Positions 1-6,684 of a DNA stretch of 20,351 bases are shown here, in pieces. Origin of the DNA: JBBQWS01 sp038210415 (GTDB lineage: Bacteria; Actinomycetota; Actinomycetes; Prado026); the NCBI GenBank assembly GCA_038210415.1, contig JBBQWS010000055.1:1-20351 (forward strand), written 5' to 3'. Under the pieces are notes generated by a model, which searched no databases, was not told the DNA's origin, and saw nothing but the letters and a program-made list of their open reading frames with translations. The translations under genes and the position numbers were made by a program. The first letter of the stretch is position 1, and every line of letters begins with the position of its first letter.

Positions 1-1322
1 ACCTCGTCGACCACGCCGATGGCCAGCGCCCGGTCGATGCCGCCGGCGAGCAGCTCGTGCTCTTCGGCGAGCTCCTGCTCGAGCTGGGCCCGCAGGTCGT
101 CGGGGGCCTCGGCGATCCGGCGCCGGTGCAGCACGCGCACCGCGGCCACGGAGCCCATCACGGCCACCGTCGCGCCGTCCCAGGCGAACACCTTGGTGGC
201 ACCGAGGGCTCGGGCGTTCATAGCGATGTACGCGCCGCCGTACGCCTTGCGGGTCACGACCGTCACCCGAGGCACGACGCACTCGGCGAAGGCGTGCAGC
301 AGCTTTGCGCCGCGGCGCACGACGCCCTCCCACTCCTGTGCGACACCGGGCAGGTAGCCGGGGACGTCGACGAGCACGACCAGGGGCACGCCAAGCGCGT
401 CGCACATGCGGACGAAGCGGGCAGCCTTCTCGGCGGAGTTGGAGTCGAGGCAGCCGCCGAGGCGCAACGGGTTGTTGGCGACGACCCCGATCGTGCGCCC
501 GCCGAGGCGGCCCAAGGTGACGTTGATGTTGGGGGCCCAGCGTTCGTGCAGCTCGACCGCGGTGCCGTCGTCGAGCAGTCCGTTGACGAGCGGGTGCACG
601 TCGTAGGCCCGCTTCGCCGAGTCGGGCAGCAGCCCGCCGAGCGCGACGTCATCGACCTTGCCCATCACGCCCTGGTTGCCCAGCAGGGCCGTCAGGGCCC
701 GGGCCTTGTCGAGCGCCCCGCGCTCGGAGTCGGTGGTGATGTGGACGACCCCGCTGCGTCGCCCGTGCGGCTCGGGACCGCCCAGCCGCTCCATGTCGAC
801 GTCCTCACCGGTGACCGACCGCACGACGTCGGGTCCGGTCACGAACACCCGTCCGGCCGGGCCCATGATGACGATGTCGGTGAGGGCCGGACCGTACGCG
901 CCACCACCGGCGGCCGCGCCGAGCACCACCGAGATCTGCGGGATGCGCCCCGAGGCTCGGGTCATGATGGCGAACACCTCACCGACCGCGTGCAGCGACA
1001 GCACACCCTCACGCAGCCGGGCGCCACCGGTGTGCCACAGCCCGATGACGGGGCAGTTGTCGGCGAGCGCGCGGGCGTAGGCGGCCAGGATGACCTTGCA
1101 GCCGGCCGAGCCCATCGCCCCGCCCTGGATGGTCGGGTCGCACGCGAACGCGACGGCCAGGCTGCCGTCGACGCGCCCGGCGCCGGCCAGCATCCCGCTG
1201 TCGTCCTCTGCCGTGATCGTCGTGAACGACCCCGCGTCGAAGAACGCCGCCATGCGCACCTTGGGGCTGCGCGGGTCGACGTCGGGAACGACCACGGTCG
1301 GCCGGGACTCGGTTGCGGTCAC
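1..1322 (-). CDS. accD: Acyl-CoA carboxylase carboxyltransferase (beta) subunit, partial
   Basis: Carboxyltransferase subunit that moves the carboxyl group from biotin to an acyl-CoA; last visible gene of the fab operon, so malonyl-CoA supply is the expected role. Reading from GTG at 1322 gives 440 residues with no stop before the window edge; family members are about 470-480 aa, so roughly 30-40 C-terminal residues are missing. The N-terminal crotonase-fold half contains GLWHTGGARLREG (94-106) and the oxyanion-type loop GAAAGGGAYGPA (135-146). The C-terminal half contains IGVVANNP (278-285) and RKAYGGAYIAM (358-368). The GTG overlaps the fabF stop in a 4-base GTGA, which implies translational coupling. 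Ile366 sits where propionyl-CoA carboxylases have Asp, favouring acetyl-CoA (AccD6-like). This last point rests on remembered family knowledge, not on an alignment. Confidence 0.93.
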   Translation of the reverse strand, partial: MTATESRPTVVVPDVDPRSPKVRMAAFFDAGSFTTITAEDDSGMLAGAGRVDGSLAVAFACDPTIQGGAMGSAGCKVILAAYARALADNCPVIGLWHTGGARLREGVLSLHAVGEVFAIMTRASGRIPQISVVLGAAAGGGAYGPALTDIVIMGPAGRVFVTGPDVVRSVTGEDVDMERLGGPEPHGRRSGVVHITTDSERGALDKARALTALLGNQGVMGKVDDVALGGLLPDSAKRAYDVHPLVNGLLDDGTAVELHERWAPNINVTLGRLGGRTIGVVANNPLRLGGCLDSNSAEKAARFVRMCDALGVPLVVLVDVPGYLPGVAQEWEGVVRRGAKLLHAFAECVVPRVTVVTRKAYGGAYIAMNARALGATKVFAWDGATVAVMGSVAAVRVLHRRRIAEAPDDLRAQLEQELAEEHELLAGGIDRALAIGVVDE

Positions 1323-2569
1323 TCGGCGCTCCGGAGGATGAGGGCGACGTTGTGGCCGCCGAACCCGAACGAGTTGTTGAGGGCCGCGATCGGTCCGTCG
1401 GGCAGGGTCCGGGGTGAGCCGGACACGACGTCGAGGCGTACCTCGTCGTCGGGGTCGTCGAGGTTGATCGTCGGCGGTGCGAGCCGGTCGCGCAGAGCGA
1501 GGACGGTGGCGATCGACTCGACTGCTCCGGCCGCACCCAGCAGGTGCCCGGTCATCGACTTGGTCGCAGACACCGCAACGCCAGCCGCGGCTTCGCCCAG
1601 GGCCTCGCCGATCGCGTGTGCCTCGGCGAGATCGCCCTGCGGCGTCGAGGTTGCGTGCGCGTTGACGTGCTTGACCATCTCGGCCGGCACGCGGGCGTCG
1701 GCCAGTGCCAGTCGGATAGCGCGGATGGCTCCGTCGCCCGACGGGTCGGGCTGGGCTATGTGGTGCGCGTCAGACGTGATGCCGGCGCCGCCCACGACCG
1801 CGTAGACCCGGGCGCCACGAGCGGCTGCGTGCTCGGCCGACTCGAGCACCAGGACCCCGGCGCCTTCGCCGAAGACGAATCCGTCGCGGCCCTTGTCGTA
1901 CGGGCGGGAGGCCCGCTCGGGCTCGTCGTTGCGCTTGGACAGCGCCATCATCGCGGCGAAGGCGGCGATCGGCAGGGGATGGATGCAGGCCTCGGTGCCG
2001 CCCGCCACGACGATGTCGGCCCGGCCGACCCGGATCATCTCGGCCGCCATGGCGATCGCCTCGGCGCCGGACGCGCACGCCGAGACGGGCGTGTGGACGC
2101 CGGCTTTGGCGCCGAGCTCGATCCCGACGTACGCCGCCGGACCGTTCGGCATCAACGCCGGGATGGTGTGCGGGGAGACCCGCCGGGCTCCCTTCTCGCG
2201 CATGGTGTCCCACGCGTTGAGCAAGGTGACCGCTCCGCCGATCCCGGAGGCGACCACCACGCCGAGGCGTAGCGGATCGACCTCCGGGGACCCGGCGTCG
2301 GCCCAGGCCTCCCGGGCCGCGATCAGCGCGAACTGCTCCGTGCGGTCGAGCTTGCGCGCCTCGACCCGTTCCATGACTTCGAGGGGTTCAACCGCGGCGA
2401 CCCCGGCGAACTGCACCGGCAGGTCGGCCGCCCACGGCTCGGTCAGGGTGCGCACGCCGGACCGCCCGGCGAGCATGCCTGCCCAGGTCGTGGGCACGTC
2501 GCCGCCCAAGGGGGTCGTGGCTCCCAAGCCGGTGATGACCACCTGAGTACGTTTGGTCTGCTCGCCCAC
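1319..2569 (-). CDS. fabF: 3-oxoacyl-ACP synthase II (KAS II)
   Basis: Condensing enzyme that elongates acyl-ACP with malonyl-ACP in cytoplasmic type II fatty-acid synthesis. The product is 416 aa from GTG 2569, a normal length. Thiolase-fold landmarks are all present: the nucleophile Cys in PVSACASGAEAI, the first catalytic His in VNAHATSTPQGD, KSMTGHLLGAAGAVE with the second His, and the glycine-rich NNSFGFGGHN near the C terminus. An upstream in-frame GTG at 2593 would add 8 residues, but the Shine-Dalgarno AGGAGGA at 2579-2585 lies inside that extension and is 9 nt before the 2569 GTG, which decides the start. It follows acpP after 66 bp and overlaps accD by 4 bp. In mycobacteria this position is held by KasA/KasB; nothing seen here suggests very-long-chain specialisation. 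Confidence 0.95.
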   Translation of the reverse strand: MGEQTKRTQVVITGLGATTPLGGDVPTTWAGMLAGRSGVRTLTEPWAADLPVQFAGVAAVEPLEVMERVEARKLDRTEQFALIAAREAWADAGSPEVDPLRLGVVVASGIGGAVTLLNAWDTMREKGARRVSPHTIPALMPNGPAAYVGIELGAKAGVHTPVSACASGAEAIAMAAEMIRVGRADIVVAGGTEACIHPLPIAAFAAMMALSKRNDEPERASRPYDKGRDGFVFGEGAGVLVLESAEHAAARGARVYAVVGGAGITSDAHHIAQPDPSGDGAIRAIRLALADARVPAEMVKHVNAHATSTPQGDLAEAHAIGEALGEAAAGVAVSATKSMTGHLLGAAGAVESIATVLALRDRLAPPTINLDDPDDEVRLDVVSGSPRTLPDGPIAALNNSFGFGGHNVALILRSAE

Positions 2570-2578
2570 GGTGGGTCG

Positions 2579-2585
2579 TCCTCCT
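2579..2585 (-). promoter_or_regulatory. Shine-Dalgarno that fixes the fabF start
   Basis: AGGAGGA on the minus strand, 9 nt upstream of GTG 2569. It would lie inside the coding region if translation began at the alternative GTG 2593, so it favours the shorter FabF. Confidence 0.7.
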
Positions 2586-2635
2586 CGTGTCACGCTACGT
2601 ACGGAGCTGGAACTGCTCGCGAAGGCAGGTGCCGC

Positions 2636-2881
2636 TCAGGCGCCGGCGTTCGCGATGTAGGACACGGCGTCGCCGACGGTCTTGAGGCCCTTGACGTCGT
2701 CGTCGGGGATCTTCACGTTGAACTTCTCCTCGGCGGCGACGACGACCTCGACCATCGACAGCGAGTCGATGTCCAGGTCGTCGACGAAGGACTTCTCGAG
2801 CTGCACGTCTGCGGCGGGGACGCCGGCAACCTCGTTCACGATCTCGGCGAGGCCTTCGAGGATCTCCTGCTGGGTGGCCAT
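2636..2881 (-). CDS. acpP: Acyl carrier protein
   Basis: Small acidic carrier (81 aa) that holds growing acyl chains on a 4'-phosphopantetheine arm. The attachment motif is DLDIDSLSMVE, with the modified serine at Ser40. The rest is the usual helical bundle, including VVVAAEEKFNVKIPDDDV and a C-terminal TVGDAVSYI helix. AAGGAG lies about 9 nt before the ATG, a good ribosome binding site that suits a highly translated protein. It sits between fabH (85-bp gap) and fabF (66-bp gap), the two largest gaps in the operon, so an internal promoter is possible but none is convincing. The position in a fab operon argues for primary fatty-acid ACP and against a polyketide or siderophore ACP. Confidence 0.97.
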   Translation of the reverse strand: MATQQEILEGLAEIVNEVAGVPAADVQLEKSFVDDLDIDSLSMVEVVVAAEEKFNVKIPDDDVKGLKTVGDAVSYIANAGA

Positions 2882-2966
2882 ACGGGGGTGCTCCTTCTTC
2901 GTTGCGCTGATGGTCCGCCCGCGGTTGCGGAGCGAAGGTTCGGTCGAGCCAGTGCGAGGCTACCGG

Positions 2967-3965
2967 TTACGGCAGGACGACGACCTGAGCGGCGTACGAG
3001 AGCCCGGCGCCGAAGCCGATCATCAGCGCGAGACCTCCGTGCGGGGCGTCGCCGTCGTCGAGCATGCGCTGCATCGCCAGCGGGATCGAGGCCGCCGACG
3101 TGTTGCCGGTGTCGACGATGTCGCGAGCCACGGCCACGTGTTCGGGGATGCCGAGCTTTTTCACCATGGCTTCGACGATGCGCAGGTTGGCCTGGTGGGG
3201 GATGAAAGCGTCGAGCTGGTCGACGGTGACACCGGCCTTGTCGAGAGCCAGCTGGCAGACAGGAGTCATCGAGAAGACCGCCCAGCGGAACACCTGTTGA
3301 CCGTTCATCGACAGCGTCGGGAACGCATGCCCCGGTTCGTCGCGCAGCACCTGCCACGGCGCGTTCTGGGTGATCGCCTCGGCCTGACCGCCGTCGGCCC
3401 CCCACACGACCGGACCGATGCCTGGGGTGTCGGACGGTCCGATGACCACCGCGCCCGCGCCGTCGCCGAAGATGAACGCCGAGCCGCGGTCGTACGGGTC
3501 GACCATGTCGCTCAGCTTCTCGACCCCGACGACCAGGACGTACGAGCTGGAGCCGCCCCGGATCATGTCGTTGGCCAGCGCGACGCCGTGGGCGAACCCG
3601 GCGCAGGCGGCAGAGACGTCGAAGGCTGCCGCGTTGACCGCGCCGAGCCGGTGCGCTGTGACCGTGGCGGCGGACGGCGTCTGCATCAGGTGGGTGACCG
3701 TCGCGACGATGACGCAACCGATCTGGTCGGGAGTGATGCCGGACGAGGCGAGTGCCTTGCCGCCGGCGGCCACGGCCATGTCGGTGACGGTCTCGTCAGC
3801 GGCTGCGGCGTGGCGGGTCACGATCCCGGAGCGCTCACGGATCCACTCGTCGGACGAGTCGATCCTCTCGCAGATCTCGGCGTTGGTGACGATGCGGGAC
3901 GGCCGGTAGCCGCCGTAGCCCAGCATGCGGGCGTAGGGGGCGCCGGGCGGAAGCTTCATGGTCAT
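2967..3965 (-). CDS. fabH: 3-oxoacyl-ACP synthase III (KAS III)
   Basis: Initiates fatty-acid synthesis by condensing a short acyl-CoA primer with malonyl-ACP. The product is 332 aa, a typical FabH size. The Cys-His-Asn triad is visible: Cys121 in DVSAACAGFAHG, His257 in FIPHQANLRI and Asn288 in VDTGNTSAAS. FGDGAGAVVIG (166-176) is another family signature. The ATG overlaps the fabD stop in a 4-base ATGA, so translation is probably coupled. A second in-frame ATG two codons later (MTM) is an alternative start. Actinobacterial FabH often prefers branched primers, but primer choice cannot be read from the sequence. Confidence 0.96.
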   Translation of the reverse strand: MTMKLPPGAPYARMLGYGGYRPSRIVTNAEICERIDSSDEWIRERSGIVTRHAAAADETVTDMAVAAGGKALASSGITPDQIGCVIVATVTHLMQTPSAATVTAHRLGAVNAAAFDVSAACAGFAHGVALANDMIRGGSSSYVLVVGVEKLSDMVDPYDRGSAFIFGDGAGAVVIGPSDTPGIGPVVWGADGGQAEAITQNAPWQVLRDEPGHAFPTLSMNGQQVFRWAVFSMTPVCQLALDKAGVTVDQLDAFIPHQANLRIVEAMVKKLGIPEHVAVARDIVDTGNTSAASIPLAMQRMLDDGDAPHGGLALMIGFGAGLSYAAQVVVLP

Positions 3966-5140
3966 ACGGTCAACGCCTCAGGGTGAAGTCGTACGAGCGG
4001 CTGGCCCGGAGAGACCGGGTCGCCGTCTTCCACCAGCCATTCGACCACGTGACCGCCGTGGGGGGCAGTCACCGGCTGCTCGTCGCGGTGGGTCACAACC
4101 ATGCCGACCCGCGCGCCGGGCAGCAGCAGCGTGCCCGAGACGCCGCGGCGGAAGGTGCCCTTGGCCGGCGCCACGAGCAGCCGCCAGGTCGGCATGTCGG
4201 CCACCGGGTTGCTGCCGCCGTGCCGCGCGACCAGGTCGCGAGCGGCGTCGAGATCCTTCGGCGTCTTGAGCGCCAGTGTCTCGACGCCGGGGATGGCCCG
4301 CTTCGCGAGCCCCACCAAGGTGCCCGCCGGGGGCAGCTCGATGATGGCGGTGACGCCGAGGTCGGCCATCGTGCGCATGCACAGGTCCCAGCGGACGGGG
4401 GTCGCCACCTGCTCGACGATACGACGCAGCACCTGACGGCCGTCGTGGACGACCGCGCCGTCACGGTTGGAGAGCAGGCGGGTGCGAGGGTCGTGCGTCG
4501 AGACCGAGGAGGCGAGCGCAGCCAGCGAACCGACCGCGGGGGCCATGTGCTCGGTGTGGAACGCCCCTGCGACCTCGAGGGCGCGTACGCGCGAGCCCTC
4601 GGGCGGGTCCGCCTGGAGTGCAGCGAGCTGCTCGAGGGTGCCGCCGGCGACGATCTGGCCGCCACCGTTGTCGTTCGCCGGGACGAGGCCGTGCTCAGCG
4701 AGCTTCGCGAGGACCGTCGCTCGGTCACCGCCGAGGACGGCGGACATGCCGGTCGGGGTGGTCTTGGTCGCAGCGGCCATGGCCCGCCCACGCTCTCGTA
4801 CCAGCACCATCGCCTGCTCGGCGCTGATCACGTGGGCCGCTGCCGCCGCGGTCACCTCGCCGACGGAGTGCCCGGCGCCGACGCCGACCTTGCCGTACGC
4901 CTCGGTCGGGTTCGGGAACAGCTCGAGCAGCGTGATCAGCCCGGCGGCGACGATCAGGGGCTGGGCCACCGCGGTGTCGCGGATGGTCTCCGCGTCGGCG
5001 ACGGTGCCGTAGTGCGCGAGATCCATCCCCGCGCAGGCCGACAGCCAACCGAGCCGGGAAGAGACCGTGCTCAGTTCGAGCCACGGTGCGAGAAAGCCTG
5101 GGACCTGGGCGCCCTGTCCGGGGGCAACGATGGCTAGCAC
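3962..5140 (-). CDS. fabD: Malonyl-CoA:ACP transacylase with extra C-terminal biotinyl/lipoyl-like domain
   Basis: Transfers malonyl from CoA to AcpP, the committed loading step. At 392 aa it is about 80 residues longer than a typical FabD (about 310). Residues 1-310 form the transacylase: PGQGAQ (Gln9), the nucleophile Ser92 in GHSVGEVTAA, Arg117 and catalytic His195 in AFHTEHM. Residues about 318-390 look like a biotinyl/lipoyl domain: an APAKGTF start, a VTAPHGG turn near 357-363, then VVEWLVEDGDPVSPGQPLV (365-383). At the hairpin where such domains carry the modified lysine (MKM or DKA), this protein reads HRDEQ, so no modifiable lysine is seen. The start is GTG 5140; an in-frame TAG immediately upstream rules out extension. 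First gene of the operon and downstream of fasR. The FabD call is firm, the domain call is by eye. Confidence 0.94.
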   Translation of the reverse strand: MLAIVAPGQGAQVPGFLAPWLELSTVSSRLGWLSACAGMDLAHYGTVADAETIRDTAVAQPLIVAAGLITLLELFPNPTEAYGKVGVGAGHSVGEVTAAAAAHVISAEQAMVLVRERGRAMAAATKTTPTGMSAVLGGDRATVLAKLAEHGLVPANDNGGGQIVAGGTLEQLAALQADPPEGSRVRALEVAGAFHTEHMAPAVGSLAALASSVSTHDPRTRLLSNRDGAVVHDGRQVLRRIVEQVATPVRWDLCMRTMADLGVTAIIELPPAGTLVGLAKRAIPGVETLALKTPKDLDAARDLVARHGGSNPVADMPTWRLLVAPAKGTFRRGVSGTLLLPGARVGMVVTHRDEQPVTAPHGGHVVEWLVEDGDPVSPGQPLVRLHPEALTV

Positions 5141-5177
5141 CTACTCACCGTGGCCGAGCGGGCCCTCCGGCAGGGGT

Positions 5178-5201
5178 ATCGACCCTGACCAGGATCGACC
5201 C
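5178..5201. repeat. Short direct repeat ahead of fabD
   Basis: ATCGACCC occurs at 5178-5185 and again at 5194-5201, a 16-bp period, in the 78-bp gap between fasR and fabD. It could be a binding site for a regulator contacting adjacent helical turns, or chance. No function is established. Confidence 0.35.
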
Positions 5202-5208
5202 GTGCGTT

Positions 5209-5240
5209 TGGAGGTTTCCTACAACTGTGGAGAACCTCCA
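5209..5240. promoter_or_regulatory. Extended dyad upstream of fabD, candidate FasR operator
   Basis: Perfect 8-bp arms TGGAGGTT (5209-5216) and AACCTCCA (5233-5240) flank a 16-nt centre that is itself partly symmetric (ACA-AC-TGT, 5221-5228). In all, about 12 of 16 possible pairs match. The centre is about 84 bp upstream of the fabD start and overlaps the last codons and stop of fasR. There is no T-run on either strand, so an operator is likelier than a terminator. In Streptomyces coelicolor FasR activates fabDHPF, which makes it the first candidate ligand. Confidence 0.5.
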
Positions 5241-6421
5241 GCGTGGCCGGCCCCGGGCTGCGCCGCCCGGGCGGCCGCGTCGAGCCGGCCCAGCGTCAGG
5301 GCGACGCGCAGGGCGAAGGCCCCACGAGGGTCGGTGGCGGCGAACCCGGTCAGCTGGGCCACCCGGCGCAGGCGATAACGCACCGTGTTGGGATGGACGA
5401 AAAGCGCCCGCGCGGCACCCTCGATCGATCCCGACGCGTCGAGGTAGGCGGTCAGCGTGGCGAGCAGGTCTCCGGCGCCGTCGGACAGCGACTCGTACCC
5501 CTGGTCGACCAGCCGGGTGCGGGCGACGGCGTCCCCGTTGAGGGCCCGTTCGGGGAGCAGCTGGTCCGCGGCCAGCGGACGGGGCGCCGAGGGCCAGGCC
5601 GGAGCCGCACGCAGCGCCGCCACCGCCTCGGCCGCGGAAAGGGACGCCGAAGTCAGGTCGGGGACCACCGGGCCCGCGACCACCGGACCGGGTGCGAACT
5701 GGCCGGCCATCGCCCGGGCCGCCGCCACAGGGTCGCCGACGCCGTCGATCGCGACGACCAGCCGGTCGCCCTGCACAGCGCTGATCACGTCCAGCCGGGC
5801 CGCCTTCGCGGCGCGCTGCACACCGTCGGCGACCTCGTCGGGCGACACGTCCCGGGCACGGCCGACGACGACAGCGACCTGTCCTCGCTGGCCCCAGCCG
5901 AGCGCGGACGCCCGCGACTTGATGGCCTCGTCGACCTCGCCGCGGAGCAGGGCGTCGACGACGAGGGCCTCGAGCCGTGCGTCCCACGCGCCCCGGGCCT
6001 CAGCCGCCCCCGCGTACACCTGCGCCGCTGCGAAGGCGATCTCGCGGGAGTACAGCAGCACCGACTCGCGCACCCGCTGTTCGTCGCCCGGAGCGGCCAG
6101 CTCGTGCGCCCGCTCCTCGACGACCCCGATGGTGGCGCGGATCAGCTCGACGGTCTGCTGCAGGGTGACGGCGCGGGCGAGCTCGCGCGGTGCGGTGCCG
6201 AACACGTCGGCAGTGATGGCGAGGCCGGGCGTCGGGTCGCGGAACCACTCGATGAAGGCGGCGATGCCCGCCTGTGCGACGAGGCCGACCCAGGAGCGTT
6301 CCTCGGGCGGCATGGCGCGGTACCAGGGAAGGTTTTCCTCCATCGCCTGGATCGCCGCCGCGCCGAGCTGTCCGATGGCGCGCTCGAACCGAAGGACGGT
6401 CGGGTCGCTGTGGCCTGCCAC
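5219..6421 (-). CDS. fasR: PucR-family transcriptional regulator of fatty-acid synthesis (FasR-like)
   Basis: Predicted DNA-binding regulator of the adjacent fab operon. The product is 400 aa. The N-terminal part (1-130) is helical, the middle (about 150-270) resembles the GGDEF-like region of PucR/CdaR regulators, and the C terminus carries the family helix-turn-helix: GSIEGAARALFVHPNTVRYR (331-350) followed by LRRVAQLTG. The order fasR > fabD > fabH > acpP > fabF matches Streptomyces, where FasR activates the operon; extending that role here is inference. The GTG start has TAGGGT at 6428-6433, 6 nt upstream, so the mRNA is probably leaderless. The family and context match is strong, but effector and binding site are unknown. 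Confidence 0.85.
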   Translation of the reverse strand: MAGHSDPTVLRFERAIGQLGAAAIQAMEENLPWYRAMPPEERSWVGLVAQAGIAAFIEWFRDPTPGLAITADVFGTAPRELARAVTLQQTVELIRATIGVVEERAHELAAPGDEQRVRESVLLYSREIAFAAAQVYAGAAEARGAWDARLEALVVDALLRGEVDEAIKSRASALGWGQRGQVAVVVGRARDVSPDEVADGVQRAAKAARLDVISAVQGDRLVVAIDGVGDPVAAARAMAGQFAPGPVVAGPVVPDLTSASLSAAEAVAALRAAPAWPSAPRPLAADQLLPERALNGDAVARTRLVDQGYESLSDGAGDLLATLTAYLDASGSIEGAARALFVHPNTVRYRLRRVAQLTGFAATDPRGAFALRVALTLGRLDAAARAAQPGAGHAGGSPQL

Positions 6422-6427
6422 CTGCTC

Positions 6428-6433
6428 ACCCTA
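6428..6433 (-). promoter_or_regulatory. -10 element of a leaderless fasR promoter
   Basis: TAGGGT on the minus strand fits the actinobacterial TANNNT -10 consensus and ends 6 nt before the fasR GTG, putting the transcription start at the start codon. No clear -35 was seen. Confidence 0.5.
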
Positions 6434-6469
6434 GGCGACCTGCACGTCCCCTTTGTCGAACTGCAACAA

Positions 6470-6519
6470 CCCCCAACCGCCACCACCACCCCCCCACCGC
6501 CACCACCCCCAACCGCCAC
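6470..6519. repeat. C-rich imperfect tandem repeat
   Basis: About three degenerate copies of a unit resembling CCCCCAACCGCCACCAC. CCCCCAACCGCCAC is exact at 6470-6483 and 6506-6519, with a middle copy lacking one A. The strand is almost purely C and A. It lies in the gap between fasR and aceE and runs into the left arm of the adjacent inverted repeat. Confidence 0.75.
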
Positions 6520-6684
6520 AGGGGTCCCCTCATGCCACTAGACCGAGGTCTGGCGACACTCACGAAGGATGCCCGCCCGAGGCTCGGCCGTCGGCCACCC
6601 CGACCAGCCGGTCGGCCCGCTACCTGTGAGGGGCGCGCGAAGGCGGCCTATTGGCATGAGGGGACCCTTGTGGCGGAAGGGGGT
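6505..6684. repeat. 180-bp non-coding element bounded by 37-bp inverted repeats
   Basis: The left arm 6505-6541 and right arm 6648-6684 match in inverted orientation at 33 of 37 positions, sharing TGGCATGAGGGGACCC, TGTGGCGG and GGGGGT. Each arm also contains its own small palindrome around AGGGG/CCCCT. The 106-bp interior is G/C-rich with several short complementary segments and no credible ORF. The right arm ends on the first base of the aceE stop codon. It may be a MITE-like or dispersed repeat, or a long hairpin acting in the aceE 3' UTR. No target-site duplication was visible. Confidence 0.7.

Noticed and set aside
57..1805. 582-codon open frame on the plus strand
   Set aside because: It lies antisense to accD and fabF, which have complete catalytic motifs. 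The translation is low-complexity Arg/Gly/Asp/His-rich, typical of a shadow frame in high-GC DNA.
2954..2966. TAGCCT-like hexamer in the fabH-acpP gap as an internal acpP promoter
   Set aside because: A single loose TANNNT match without a -35 or other support in an 85-bp gap; too easily found by chance.
6470..6519. Tandem repeats considered as a CRISPR array
   Set aside because: The units are contiguous, degenerate and C-rich with no unique spacers and no cas genes.
6505..6684. Inverted repeats considered as an ordinary rho-independent terminator
   Set aside because: The arms are 37 bp with a 106-bp gap and there is no T-run; the size and form fit an element or long hairpin better.
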